DNA from: Litomosoides sigmodontis
Taxonomy: Eukaryota > Nematoda > Chromadorea > Rhabditida > Onchocercidae
DNA: 64,000 nucleotides
Assembly: GCA_963070105.1 (NCBI GenBank)
Contig: OY718805.1
Location: 2,617,501-2,681,500, forward strand
Direction of reading: 5' to 3'
The stretch's first letter is position 1; each line of letters starts with the position of its first letter. Under the pieces are notes generated by a model, which saw only the letters and a program-made list of their open reading frames with translations, did no database searches and had not been told where the DNA came from. The position numbers were made by a program, and so were the translations under genes. Shown here piece after piece: positions 46,525-62,237 of the stretch.

Positions 46525-49500
46525 TCACCAGCCGAAATCGCTAGGCGTGTTGAGTCTTTCATCTGTTTCCATAACAAATAACTCTTCCGATATTTCGACC
46601 TGAAAAAATTATTTTGATTTGCAATTGGTGCTTTTATATTAAAAAAAAGGAAAAATTGTTCAATTTTGGTTACTAACGTTAGTAATTTTGCTATACCTTT
46701 TCAACATTCCTTGGACTTGAATGCGTGGCACTTGCTACTTCCATCATTTTCCCGTAGACGGAATTCGTCTTGATAATCGAAGGATCTCTTTGAAGTTGCT
46801 GTGGTCGGCAAATTTAACACATAATTTTTTAAAGATGTGTGAGCAATACAAAATATAGAATAAAATTAAACACTTCGGGAAATTTTTAAAATGGAATAAA
46901 AATACTTCAACCTCACGGTTTGATGAATTCCTAGACGCCGGGCTTCATCACATACTGAAATCGTCGATTTCAGTATGTGACGAAGTGGGCCGGATGTAAT
47001 TTAGGGGCTGAGAATTACTTTTCCCACGTAATTCCACCAGCGCAAAGTCCAATTTCTAAAACTTCACGAAAGAGAGTAAAAAAGTTATGTTTTCATCCCT
47101 GTCTGTTGTTCGAGATTTCGAGCTATTTTTAACTTGGCAATAATCCAACCTGATTTGTAAAATTCAAGACTTTCATTTGATCACAAAGATGCTGCTCGAG
47201 TGGCGATGATTCTTTAAGAGTCGATGAGGGTGTGGAGTCCACCGATGTGAACCTGTAGCGATAGACATTGGTATAATGATTTACTGGAATAGAAGAAAAT
47301 AGACTCTTAAAACCTTGCTATTGTTGGTGTACTAGGATGAGAACTTGGTCGTTTAAATTTCTCGACTTCATTGGACTGGTATTTGTGTATTTCCATACCT
47401 AGCGCTTGCAGTTTCACTACCTGGAAAAGATCTATTTTCGCTTTCGATTTCTTGAACCAGCCAAGTCCCATTTTCTAACCTAGCAACTTAGATCCTCATC
47501 ATCTCATTATGCCAATCACTGTAAACCACAGATGGTTATTTATTAAATTTACTCCTGCACAAAAATCTAGCATGTTCAAAAAACTGAAGTACAAGGCTCA
47601 AGCTTAGGGATCTCCGTGTAGAAAAATTCTTACGTCCAATCTGTGTTGAAATTTCAATTCATCTATACGTAAGGCAGCAGATTCTTCCACCAGTTTTAAT
47701 TGTTTCTTCAAGCTGTTAACTGTTGCATTTCCTTTTTCCAATTTCTTCATTAAATTCTGATTCTGAAAGTGTAATTAAGTGATGCAAGAAAAGTGCAGAG
47801 ATTTACTCGTAACATTTGTTATTTACAATAAGAAAATTAACTATAAATCATCATCAAGAGCTCCGCAAAAAATGTTTTTACTGTTTTTATGTTTGTGATC
47901 AGCGTTTCAGTTAATTTCACTTATGATTTCTCAAATATGCGACAAATAGTTAAAGAAAATCAATGAAAACATTCTACGATTTTAGAAAATAAGTTCAACT
48001 TCTTTAAGAAACACCGACATTTCAATAAAATTAAATCGACGCTCTGTTAATCTAGAATGCTTTATAACTTTCGCATAAAAAAACACAACATATAAATTGT
48101 ATTTAAGAACCGTTTCAGATAGCTTCTCCTTCTCTTTTTTTACGCGTTCCAAATCTTCACGGGTCCTTTGTTGTTTACGTAAGGCATTACATAAAGCTTG
48201 TTTAGTTTCCGTGAGTTTCTTCTCCTGTTGGGTCACTTTTTCCTGGAAGAAATGATTCCCTCCACTTCTCTTCCTAGAATGATCCAAAATTACCATACTG
48301 AATCCGGTACTTCAGTTTTTCGTACTCAAAGCAAGTGAAATACTGGATTTTCCAGCTTCATTTCTGAGCGTTGCATTTTTCCCTCTGCCTAGTACTGTTA
48401 TCACTGTTTCGAACGCACACAAAAACTCTTCTGCGTAGAGCTCATCGCAAGAACAAAACGAGATCTGAAAGATTTCATACATTTAAATAAAAGATAAAAG
48501 ATATACCTGTAATTTCTTTAAACATTCCGCTTCCTCAGCAGAAAATTGCTGTCCACTGGAAATTTCACATATTTTGTCCCAAACTAGTCCATATTTCTTT
48601 GACAGTATCGCCACTTTTTTATCCCATTCAAAAATCTAAATTCTTTTCAATACAAAAGTTTTTCAAAACCAATGTGATAGCAAGAATTAGCAGAAAAGAA
48701 ACACAGATACCATTTGTGCTATTTTAGCCCTGTCCTTTTCACGTGCTTTCCTAATCGCATCCTGTAGCCTTTGATCCAAACTCTCCTCATGGATTTTCAT
48801 ACTATCTTTAATCTTCTCCAGCGAACATCTTTCTTTCTCTATGAGATACAGTTCGTTGTCCTTTTTTCTAAATTATACTTAAGTCATAAGTTTTTCTCTT
48901 AGAATTTTTATAATAATTTCCTCTAACTCTCTCAAATTGAGCAACATATCTTGAATTAGTAATTTCTCCACAAAGTGAATGCCTGAATGAACATTCCATA
49001 AATAAACAATAAACTGCACATCCAGCCATCAACGTAGTATTCAGATTACGAATGACTGTAAATTTACAACTGAAAGCTGGCTCGAGCATTATGCAACAAT
49101 TCTTTCTGAAATCGCAACTCTTTCTGTGCCCTTTCGATCTCTCGCCAAGCTCTTTCACATTCTAGCCTTTTGTTCTGAAAATTGATAATACTACAAGGTT
49201 ACTGAAACTAAGACGTCAATCAAAAATCAAATCAATCAATTTTTATTGCAAAACAGAGAGAAAAATGTTATTACTTCAAAAGTCACGCGAATATCCTCCC
49301 GTAAAAAATCTTCTTTGTTTTTGTATTCATCGTCTTTACGTCTTACCAATTCTTCCAGCTAAAGAACTCATTATTACAAAACAATATTTGTTCTATAAAG
49401 ACCTCTTACTCGACTAAAATAATTTTCTACTTCAAATGAGATCTTTGAATTACCCACTTATCAGAGTAACTATAATAAACATTCGTTCATTTTTTTAAAT

Positions 49501-50312
49501 AGACAAAAGAGAAGGAAAACAGAACCATGAAAGAGCATGTGGATGTGGATGTGGAGTTTTATCTATCTTTTTTCGTCAGACATTACAATAATTGAATTCG
49601 CATTTAATTTAATTTGAACTTAGTCTAGGAGTCTGAAATAACTTTAAACCGAAAAATATACGAACTTGTTTCTGTTTTAATAGAAGATTTTCTCTATATT
49701 CATGACGAAGCTTTGCAATCATTTCCTCTATTGTCTTTTCTTCCTTCCGTTTCCAAGTTTGTAGTTTAACGCTATAAATTTGTTTCAAGCGCCTCCACAA
49801 GTATTCGGCAATAATTCGAACTTTGGCTAAGTTTGGAGCCTAAAATTATGTGACGATATCGAAGTCAAACAATCACAAATTCATCGAAGAGTTTCTACAT
49901 CATATATTATTCTAGTCTTTATTTGGTTAGATACAGATATCTCCTACATTATCACTCTCCTTTAGTTCCTGCTCCGTTGCCGGCTGATTGCTTACGCTTT
50001 TTGAACAATTTTCACTCCAACTCTGAACTATAGCGTTGGCGATTAGCTGTTCCACTTCCTCATCGATACCCGTCTACAACAGATTTTATAGAGCTATTAC
50101 GATTGCCTGTCAAGATATCAACTGTACTGCTTTTGCATCGTTGTCATTTGACGTGTGCTAGTGAATAACAACAAAAAAATCGGAAATGTGGAAGTCGATA
50201 AAGCATGCAGCAACAGTTTCAATGAGAAACTTTTACGGATATCAAATGAAAAGCAGTTGATCATTTATGCACAACTTACATCACGTAACGCACTACGTAC
50301 GAAATCACCCAT
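46525..50312 (-). CDS. Coiled-coil protein of unknown function, 13 exons
   Basis: I do not recognise the family. Exons on the minus strand: 50312-50280, 50073-49948, 49839-49666, 49358-49275, 49174-49071, 48867-48711, 48635-48507, 48242-48111, 47762-47634, 47420-47314, 47252-47150, 46798-46697, 46599-46525. They join in phase to 484 residues. Residues 1-53 are acidic with a short predicted helix ([17 protein letters not shown]). Residues about 70-375 are an almost continuous, Lys/Glu/Arg-rich coiled coil, for example [19 protein letters not shown] and [13 protein letters not shown]. Residues 390-484 are Ser/Thr/Pro-rich and probably disordered, with repeated SP sites ([14 protein letters not shown]). 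The start at 50312 is chosen because [11 protein letters not shown] ends at a perfect GTAAGT donor in the right phase. A cytoskeletal or centrosomal role would be a guess. Confidence 0.83.
46943..46985. other. Near-perfect 21-bp inverted repeat in an intron
   Basis: Two 21-bp arms (46943-46963 and 46965-46985) flank a single central base, with one mismatch. It lies in the intron between coiled-coil exons 11 and 12. The almost absent loop favours a cruciform or dimer-binding palindrome over a microRNA hairpin. Flanking GC-rich sequence (GCCGGG and GGGCCGG) partly extends the symmetry. Confidence 0.85.
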
Positions 50313-51019
50313 TGTAAATTTTTTCCTCACGGATTTTCAATTTCGTACCACTTGATTTTCATATCTTCCTTTCTTTGCAAGGATTCTGAAATACAGTGAA
50401 ATCCGAAAACTTCAGAGGCATATAAATTTAGTTTTCTTTAAATTCATTTTAAGGATATCAAGTGGATCAAATTCACTTTTTAAGAGTTATTTAAATAGAA
50501 AAAGAATATTGACAATTCAATTTAATTTAATCGAATTGAAGATATAATTGGAATTATGTGAGTAAATTTTGAAAAATTTTCTCTTTTGCTTTTAAAATAC
50601 TCCAAATACGTATCCGATGAAAAATAAGTAAGCGAAATATGCTTACATGTAAATAGGTAAGTGCTTCAATTAAAAAATTAAAGTTTATAAAAGAATGAAC
50701 AGGTTAATAAAGATACAGTAATTTACATGTGCATGATGAGTATGCAGTAAGATAATTGCATAAGGAAAACAAAAATAAAACAGATAGATGTCCAGTAAAT
50801 CAGTGCCTGAATCGACAATTAAATACATGTTGTGCTAGAGAGCGACGTGAAATGTTGCACAGTGAGAGGCGTTAAATGTGGACAATAGCGCCTTGAAAAG
50901 CTAGTCTACCTGGTGCAAAACGTGCGCCGAGGGAGGCAGTATTTCGGCGGACGTGTAGGCGATGATTTGTTTAATTCATTATATGGAGATTAATAAGTGT
51001 TAGTCTTAATACACTTCAG
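50313..51019. other. Divergent promoter region between coiled-coil gene and PSMA3
   Basis: About 700 bp between opposed start codons. A minus-strand TTTCAG at 50386-50391 is a likely 5' UTR or spliced-leader acceptor for the coiled-coil gene. On the plus strand CACTTCAG ends at 51019, immediately before the PSMA3 ATG. Confidence 0.6.
51012..51019 (+). promoter_or_regulatory. Putative trans-splice acceptor abutting PSMA3 ATG
   Basis: CACTTCAG is followed directly by the ATG at 51020, with no upstream coding exon. In nematodes this arrangement usually marks spliced-leader addition. The leader itself cannot be seen in this window. Confidence 0.55.
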
Positions 51020-53516
51020 ATGAGCTCGATCGGCACTGGATACGATCTTGCCGCGGCAACCTTCTCACCGGATGGACGCATTTTCCAAGGTACACTGCTT
51101 TCCTTTTTCTTTTTTTTTATTCCTTTTTTTTCCTATTTCTTTCTTTTCCAGTCTTCTACTTCCAAACTCATTATCATAACCACAATCAGATAATAGTGAT
51201 AACAGCACTGTTATCTTGTTTGTGATAATAATCCCGTTATAATGATGTCCTGTTTGTAATTATTTTAGTAATTTATCGTAGCTATAATTAGCGGTCACTT
51301 ACACTTCGTAAAGAAAGCTTGAATTGTATCAGCATACGGCATTCAGGTTTTGTCAAGATTTGGGCATCGAATACTTGTTGTTAATATTATGATTCATAAT
51401 TGAAATCTGGAATATGCATTGAAAATTTGGTCTGATCTTGCCATCTTTATTCTTTCTCGATCAATTTTTCAGTTGAATATGCCCAAAAAGCGGTTGATAA
51501 TGGTAGTACAATGATTGCTATGCGAGGAAAAGATGGCGTTGTTACAGCAGTTGACAAACTTATCACCTCGAAATTATATGTCGAAGTATAGATATTTCTC
51601 TCTTTTTCTTATTTCTGTTTTCTTTGGCTTTTTTCCCTAAATTTTTACGAGATTTAAAATTATTCTGCGATATCAGTTATGATTGACAGCAAATAATTAG
51701 TAGTTTTATTTGGTTAAACCAAAATTTATGCTGACATCGCAACTTTGGACTTAATACTGTAGTAATCGCTTTGGCCATAATAAATATCCTGTGTTTGTCA
51801 TTATCGTGCAGCAAGACGCTGTATTCATTATTAAGAGAAATAAAGTGAGATTTTTTTTTAATTTTATGCCGATGCGTGTGAATTTTCCAAAACAGCAAGT
51901 CCTTATTGTTGCTTTAGAATGCAAATCCAAGGATGGCAAATGCAGGTGAATACATCGGCTGTGCGATGGCAGGCGTATATCCGGATTGTAGGGCACTTTT
52001 GGATTATGCAGTAAGTGAGGCGCTCAATTATCTGAAAGAGTATCGCGCACCTATTCCGATTAAAAAGCTGGCGAATCAAGTGGGTTTATTTTATTTTTTT
52101 CCTGAAATTTGCCATGAACTGTGCAAAAATCTGTACAGAGTGTGTAGTTTAAACTGAATTGCTTAGTAGACGTCTGTACGTATATTACATACGGAATTTT
52201 ATGTTATAAGTTGGTACACTGTTATCTGCATCAAAGCTTGTCAAAAGATTTTCCGAAGTATCCATATTAGTCAAATTTCTCCTCTGTTGAATGTTTGGCA
52301 TGTTTAGGCATTTAAGAGATGATATTCCTTCTGTCTTCCATCTAAGGGTTGAAAATTTATTTTGTGAACGAGTCGCACACTCAAAACAGAAAATATAAAT
52401 TCTCTTTTTTCCTATTTTTAGTAAGCATATATGCCCATCGTCATTCTTAGACATTACCTTTTCTTCAATCTCTTTTATTTATATGTACCTAAATGGATTT
52501 TCAGTTAGCCGAATATGTTCATGTATATACGCTTGGCATCAGTAGACCTTTTGGTGCTTCATTATTCTTGACTTCTTGGGATGAAAAGGTAAATCCTAAA
52601 ATCTTTCATTTGAAAAATAGTCTTATTTAATTTACACAGAGATGAAGAATGCTGAAATTTACTGGGAAGAGTAACACGACTCAAGCAAACTGCTGATAAC
52701 TGTTACCGAATTTATAGATACAAAGTAATTGCAAGATTAATTTTTTAGAATGGTTCTCAGTTGTTTTTGTTGGAGCCTTCGGGCCTATGTTATGAATACA
52801 AGGCATGGGCAATTGGTAAGCATCGGCAGGCAGCTAAAACGGAGATTGAGAAATTGAAATTTGAAGATATTCCGATTCAGCAGTTAGTTAACGGTACGCG
52901 CAGGTTTTTTCATTGAATTTGCTGCAAGCAATTTTTGGTTTATTTATTTTGAAATTTGTCTTCGTTTATTCTAGAAGCGGCGCGAATAATTTTAATGGTT
53001 CGGGACGAGACGAAAGATAAGAATTTGCAAGTGGAAATGGGTTGGGTGGGCGAAATTACTGGAGGAAAGCATGAGATTGTTCCGAAAGATGTTAGTCTTA
53101 TCATGTTAAATCTTAATAAAGAACTTTTTCATTGCTTCTCATTCAATTATATTTCTAAAATATCAGGATTTGCATTTCCTATGATGGACTAAATTTTTTA
53201 GTTTTTAATTTGATAAACATGTCAAAGCAAAGATAGATTTTTAAATCAAATGATTTTATAGTAATAACTTGGACTTGCAGGGGGAAAATAATGTTACGAG
53301 TAGCAGGTTTTGCAGAATATATATAGCGAATATTTATAACATTCAGCGGCTTTTTCATTTTCAGTTAATCGTAGAGTATATTGAGAGTATGTGATTTGCA
53401 TTATACGCATACTGGACTGTTCGAGCTTGTTGTACAGTGATTGTTTGTTTCAGGTAGTAAGAGAAGCGGAAGCTTGGGCTAAAGCGAAATTAGAAGAAGA
53501 TGATATGGATGATTGA
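51020..53516 (+). CDS. PSMA3: 20S proteasome subunit alpha type-3
   Basis: An alpha-ring subunit (alpha7 position, C. elegans PAS-7) of the 20S core particle. It is structural, shaping the gated channel, and has no protease activity. Exons: 51020-51089, 51473-51585, 51918-52079, 52505-52588, 52749-52893, 52975-53090, 53454-53516, giving 250 residues against 255 in human. The N terminus [19 protein letters not shown] followed by VEYAQKAV is the alpha-subunit signature. Further blocks are [58 protein letters not shown] and the acidic C terminus [10 protein letters not shown]. An AATAAA at 53556-53561 follows the stop by 40 bp. The NLE1 start is only 232 bp beyond the PSMA3 stop on the same strand. 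Confidence 0.98.
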
Positions 53517-53555
53517 TTTTTTTACTTTATTTTGTTCTAATTGTTATCAAATTTA

Positions 53556-53561
53556 AATAAA
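53556..53561 (+). terminator. Polyadenylation signal of PSMA3
   Basis: AATAAA 40 bp after the PSMA3 stop codon, and about 185 bp before the acceptor-like site of NLE1. Confidence 0.7.
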
Positions 53562-53736
53562 CATTGGCTATTTTCTGTGCGCATGAAATCGTATGTTTCG
53601 TTTTGGACAAACTCAATCTTGATATGTCTTTGATCTGTGGAAGGATAATAATTGTATCCAAATACGTAAAAGTAAATGCAGAAAGAGATCCAAGTAGTAA
53701 AAGCAAAACAAACGAAAAACTTTGGATTTTAACTTT

Positions 53737-53748
53737 TGTCTTTCAGTA
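53737..53748 (+). promoter_or_regulatory. Putative trans-splice acceptor before NLE1
   Basis: A pyrimidine-rich TTTTGTCTTTCAG ends at 53746, and the NLE1 ATG starts at 53749. No upstream exon is in frame. With the close upstream PSMA3 polyadenylation signal it looks like an operon-type intercistronic acceptor. Confidence 0.6.
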
Positions 53749-56700
53749 ATGGAAATTCGTAATATCATTCATGATGGGAATAATCGCAGTGTCAGCGTGC
53801 GAATTTTCTCAGAAGATGAACAGGAACTCAGTGAAGCTGCAATCGTACTACCTCTTTCCACAACTTTCACGCAATTGCAGGTGGTTTGATTTTTCAAAAA
53901 AAAAGTCGCGGTTGACTTTTGGTTTTCATTAGGATTTAATTAGCACAATATGTGATACATGTATATGTTGTTGTAGATTTTGTGCAATCAGTTGTTGGGC
54001 AGCGCGGATGATCCAATTCCGATAATATTTCGGACGAGAGATGGTATTTTGATCGAAAATTCTTTAGAGGACTCAATCCCGCAGCAAAAAATTGACGTAG
54101 AAAAGGTTTCTTGTTATAGGAATTTTACAAGTAGCATCACTTAAATACTTAAAACTACTTTCTTGTTTTGCTCGAAGTCCAACGTTATTCCGCTGAATGA
54201 ATGGGAAATAATGGTATTATTCTAATATGAAATTGTGGAGATCAAATAAAAGCAACTGGTGTTTTTTTTGGCTGGAATGTCTGACATAAATTACAGAGCA
54301 TTGAATTGTTGTATTATCCCGAAGCAGTGTTCCGCGTGAGGCCAGTAACTCGATGCACCTCTTCAATGTCTGGGCATGGTGAGCCAGTGCTTAGTGTGCA
54401 ATTTAGCCCAGATGGAAGGTTCTTATTAAAATTTGACTATGCAATTTTTATCATATGTCAATCTTCAGTCTTTTAAAAATTTCGTATAACCTCTAAATTT
54501 TTTAGACAGCTTGCTAGTGGTTCAGGTGATGCGACTGTGCGTTTTTGGGATTTGAATACGGAGACACCATTACATACCGCTAAGGGACATACAAATTGGG
54601 TATTGTGTATTGCTTGGTCACCAGATAGTAAGAAGCTTGCCTCGGCTTGCAAAAATGGACACGTACGTCTTTTAGAAATATTTTTCGGCCAACTGTACTT
54701 TTTATCTACCGAGTAACGAGTTTCAATATTTCTGGCATAAAAAAGAACAACGATGTATAGTATATATATATATATATATATATATATTTCATATATTAAC
54801 ATATGTGTACGTACGTATATGTTAATTGAGACATCATATTAAGATCTGTTTGTGGGATACGAAAACTGGAACACAGATCGGCAAAAAAATGACCAGCCAC
54901 AAACAATGGATAAATCAGCTTGTTTGGGAACCGTATCACAAAGACCCGCATTGCAGGTAATTTAAATATATACCCCGTAGATTTTTCAAAAATTTGAGGT
55001 TTTATTACCAATAAGCATCTGATTCCGTACGAACCCTCGACCTTTTCTGTTCAAATATCGAGCTTTGTATTATTTTGGAGACATTTGGCAAGTGCTGCAA
55101 AGGACGGCGAAATTAAGATTTGGGATACCGTGAAGTGTGAAATGGTTCGATGTTTGACTGGACATACGGCATCAGTAACATGTATAAAGTGGGGTGGGCA
55201 AGACCTTATTTATACTGGTTCACAAGTAAGTATTAAAAAAGTGAAATTTTATGAAAAATCATTACTGAGTTACTATTAAGGAGATGTTTTTCTGAACACT
55301 CTTTATACTTCTTAAATTTCATTTTATTTTCAATATGGAATTTTATTTCTAGGAATATGTGGTTAATTTTATTGAAATAAATTAATTTCAGGATCGTACA
55401 ATCAAAGTCTGGCGTGCAAGTGATGGTATATTGTGTCGTACGTTGGCTGGTCATGCCCATTGGGTCAATACTTTAGCTTTAAATGTGGAGTACGCCTTAC
55501 GCATAGGTTTCTACAATGCTTTGGAGCAATCTGCGGTGTCAAATGATGATACGGTTGGTTATGGAAATAGTACCATGATACACTAAGGGAAAACTTTTGG
55601 GGAAGCTAGAAATTGGAATGAAAAAATCGCACTTTTGCAAAAGAAATTGGTCTTCTAACATATTTTGTTATGATGAGTGGTATTGTTCTAATTTCCAAAA
55701 GGCAGAAGTAACAAATACTAAGGTTGGTCATAAATTTGAATTTTTGGTTAAGCCGTGATCCTACAGCTAGTCATAGTGACACAAACTGAACTGGGATAGT
55801 TGGGTAAAATCATGGTCTATTCGCTGCTTCTAGGCGGTTCGCCAAAAAGAAGCTTTGCATCAATATGAAACAGCTAGGAGCACGTATGGTGAACTATTAG
55901 TGTCTGGTTCCGATGATTTTACGTTGTTTTTCTGGAAACCAGCGGATGAAAAGAAACCTCGGACGCGTATGACTGGCCATCAGCAACTAATCAATCAGGT
56001 GAAAATGGAATAAATTTTTAGAATTTGAGAAAAGAGAATGAGGGAAATTTAAAAATCAAAAGAAAAAATATAAGATTGAGAAAAATGGTTCATTCATCTT
56101 GCGATTAACACAGAAATGCATCAAAGATGAAAAATATGAGGATTTTTTCTATAAAGAATCGCCTTAGCGTTTCAAAATCTGAAAATCTTTTCTAGGTAAT
56201 GTTTTCTCCGAATGCTCGGTACATTGCATCGGCATCGTTCGATAAATCAATCAAATTGTGGTGTGGACGAACGGGTGCTTTTCTTGATACATTACGAGGA
56301 CATGTCCAAGCTGTTTATCAAATTGCCTGGTCGGCTGACAGTCGATTGCTGGTTTCTGGTTCGGCAGATTCAACATTGAAAGTAGGTCGAATAAGGCATA
56401 AAATTATGATTTTACTTGTATCAGTTTTACGTGTACATAACTCATATTATGGGTATTAAAGGTTATCCTCAAATTCCTAATCACTGCCTACAAAAACCCA
56501 TTTAAGATTAATATATTGGAAAATAAAGTTGGTTTCCGCTGTAATATTGCTGTTAACATTTCAGAATTTCGGTTAGCTTTAAAAATAATCAATTAGCAAT
56601 TAACCAATGACGATATAACACACTCCTTCTGTAAAAATGATCAATCAATTAACATTGATTATTTTTATATTTTTGGGAGAGATTCTTTTTTGTACAGTTA

Positions 56701-56964
56701 ATTTTCCGGTTGCATTGTCAAGTCTAATAGACCGACATTCTGATAAATGCTGATGATGTTAGAACGAATGATTAATAATGAAGCAAAAACAAAAAAAGGA
56801 TAGTGACAATTTTAATCGTTTAGGTCTGGGATATACATAGGCGCGGTCTTTGCATGGATCTTCCGGGGCATGGTGATGAAGTTTATGCGGTGGATTGGAG
56901 TCCAGATGGTACTCGAGTGGCCAGCGGTGGAAAAGATAAATTACTAAAATTGTGGCGTCAGTAA
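53749..56964 (+). CDS. NLE1: Notchless homolog 1, WD40 ribosome-biogenesis factor
   Basis: NLE1 (yeast Rsa4) binds pre-60S particles in the nucleolus and nucleus. Its N-terminal NLE domain docks on the Midasin/Rea1 MIDAS domain for ATP-driven maturation. Exons: 53749-53880, 53977-54105, 54297-54418, 54506-54662, 54844-54956, 55081-55225, 55392-55553, 55834-55998, 56196-56381, 56824-56964, giving 483 residues against 485 in human. The ubiquitin-like NLE domain spans about residues 10-87. Eight WD40 repeats follow, for example GSGDATVRFWD, GSDDFTLFFWK, ASFDKSIKLWCG and ASGGKDKLLKLWRQ-stop. The family-specific insertion between repeats (ALRIGFYNALEQSAVSND...) is present. Acceptors of exons 5 (ATTAAG) and 6 (TTGGAG) are unusually poor. 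An AATAAA lies at 56971-56976. Confidence 0.98.
54761..54787. repeat. (TA)n microsatellite in an NLE1 intron
   Basis: A short TA array between NLE1 exons 4 and 5, next to the weak acceptor of exon 5. Confidence 0.9.
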
Positions 56965-56970
56965 TGAGAA

Positions 56971-56976
56971 AATAAA
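56971..56976 (+). terminator. Polyadenylation signal of NLE1
   Basis: AATAAA begins seven bases after the NLE1 stop codon, and the minus-strand hemopexin-like gene ends only about 250 bp further on. A very short 3' UTR is implied if this signal is used. Confidence 0.5.
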
Positions 56977-57224
56977 GTGTCTCTTTGTAAGTACACTGAT
57001 AAAGTTTGATCATTTAAACTTTACCAGTATTTACACAGAAAGTTTCGAAACTTTATTATACCAAATGACATAATTACTTTAATAATTAATTTAGGCACGA
57101 GAAGGCGTTATTGAAATGCGCTCAAAAATCCTTTTTAAGTTATTGCATGGATATCAGTGTGTAATCATGTGCTATCAGAGAGTATAATTTTTAATTTTGC
57201 TCTATTTTCCCGAGTTCAGTTTGT

Positions 57225-60093
<2,869 letters not shown>

Positions 60094-60137
60094 CTAAAAT
60101 GAAAAGAGCTAATTTTTGAAGTGTGGAAAATGAAGTG

Positions 60138-60139
<2 letters not shown>

Positions 60140-60213
<74 letters not shown>
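60140..60213. repeat. (TG)n microsatellite upstream of the hemopexin-like start
   Basis: About 74 bp of perfect TG, starting 47 bp upstream of the minus-strand start codon at 60093, so close to its promoter or 5' UTR. Confidence 0.97.
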
Positions 60214-60215
<2 letters not shown>

Positions 60216-62237
60216 ATGATAATTTCAAACGTTGTTAATTAAATAAATTATTTAATATGCAAAATGCGGGGAAGATGCCAAAAAAAATAGAAAGTAATTT
60301 GAGGAAAAACGAACAGTTGCCGAAAGTGAACCGAACAGGAAATGCTATCGGACAACGAGGAGGTAATGGAAGTTTTTTTTTTTAAGAATTGTATCGCTAA
60401 ACTTGTTTTCTTTTTTTTCCTCACTTTCTCTCCTCTAACTTTAGCTTTTTTTGAATTAAATAATATCACGAAATTTTTGCCGAGAAAAAATGCGATGTCG
60501 AAGTACAAAATTGTTAGTTATTTCTGTACTTACTTTTTTTTTACTATTTTTTTGTTAAAAATTTAAATATTTTCACTTAATAGTAGCTCATTTTTTCAAT
60601 GTCAATCATTGAAACAATGGAATATCAAAATTTTTGTTTATTTAAAAAGTTATCAGATAAACAATTTTTCACTATTCTTTAGCAATATCGCATTTAGTGC
60701 TTTTTTTTAAGGAAAAAAACATTGAAATAGTTGCTGGTACGTGTATATAACGCTTTTTTTTCTTTGGATGATATTTCTTGTACCACTTTATTTTGCACTT
60801 CATTTAGCTAGTGCTATGCTAACCAATGACGTGCTAGAAGAGGAGTACTGTATGCTTGAATGCTCAACCTGAAATCAAGTTTTATAATGGGAGAAGGGAA
60901 AAGAATGACGGAAGGACCAGGTTGGTAATCACTGAGAAAAAAGCTGGACAATTGAATACCACTTAACTAATAGCTCTAAAAAAGAAAAAATGAAATTTAA
61001 CATTTGAATTTTTATTCCTTCTATAATAGTAACATAATGTTCTTTTTAAATGCCAAAAACAATTTTGATTGTCACCTCAAATTTTTAATGCTATTTTAAA
61101 TTTAGAACATTGGAGAGGATGTGATTTCTGATGCAGCAAGTGCAAATCATTCATTCATCGATGACAAATGCTACGTGTCAACAATGGTTGCTTGATGGAC
61201 CAGAGGAAGGTAACTGTTATCTCAGAGAATACGACTGTCAAAGATCAGATGAAAAACCAGCAAATTTCGAGGTGTCTAAAACACTAATTATGGATAATCA
61301 TGATAAACCCTGTGTGTGTGTGTGTGTGTAAATTTAATTTGAAATAACAAATTTAATTAATGAGTTCATTAGTTACATTTAAGCTGAGATATTTTGCTAT
61401 GTTCGATTTTATGCAATAATTGCAATGATCCGATACTTTCCACTTTTCTGAGAGTTGTAGCCGATGGTAGACCGTAATCCGTAATGGTAGAAAGTGTTGC
61501 AGCAAAGAGCCATGAACGTCAGTCTTTTGCAACACTTCGAATTAAGCGATGCTGCGAAATCTTCCTGTCTTACAATAAAAAAAAAAAAAAAGCTAATCTT
61601 CAATTTTTATCCTGTCGCAAATCGAGTTTTCCTCGAATTTCAGTTATTTTATATTTTGCGTGCTGCAAAGAAGGGTTCGTTCTTCATCTAACCGGAAATT
61701 TCTTTTGTTTTCCGCCAGCAAAATTAAATGAAAATGTTCGTAAAACTAATTTCAATTTCCCTATTTTGCGTGGACGAAGTCAATTCAATGCTGAAATTGC
61801 GAAAGTGAAGTGAAATTGTACAAAAAGTAATTTTTATCCCTTCTTTGCATAAATTATTTTGAATAATTGAAATGAAAATTTTCAGTGCAAAGACCAAACA
61901 GCTATTGTTAGCATTTTTTTTGTCACATAAAATATCATTAACATGCGCAGTTCTCATTATCCCAACTTTTCGCTATGAGCATTTTGGAAGGACAAAGTCA
62001 ATTCTAGACGTTTTAACGAAACTTTTGCAGTGGTCTCCTCAAATTCCGCCCAGTAAATTTTGCTAAGAAAATTCGCGTATTAAGTTAATTCGAGAAGGAA
62101 TGAAACGTCAGAATTTCCCTCCCTTTTTTAAAATTATAAGCAAGCACTGTCTCCTTCTTGTCATTGAAATTATTTCACAAAAACTAGAATATATTTCAGA
62201 GTTGCATTAAATTACGTCATCCGTCATCCGTATCAGC
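60214..62237. other. AT-rich region with one plausible alternative exon
   Basis: Mostly homopolymer-rich AT sequence. The plus-strand frame 61131-61271 starts with ATG 26 bp after a TTTAG acceptor-like site and ends in frame 0 at a GTGTCT donor. It could therefore be an alternative first coding exon of the zinc-finger gene at 62376, adding 47 residues that are acidic and lack a hydrophobic core. Nothing else is recognised. Confidence 0.4.
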
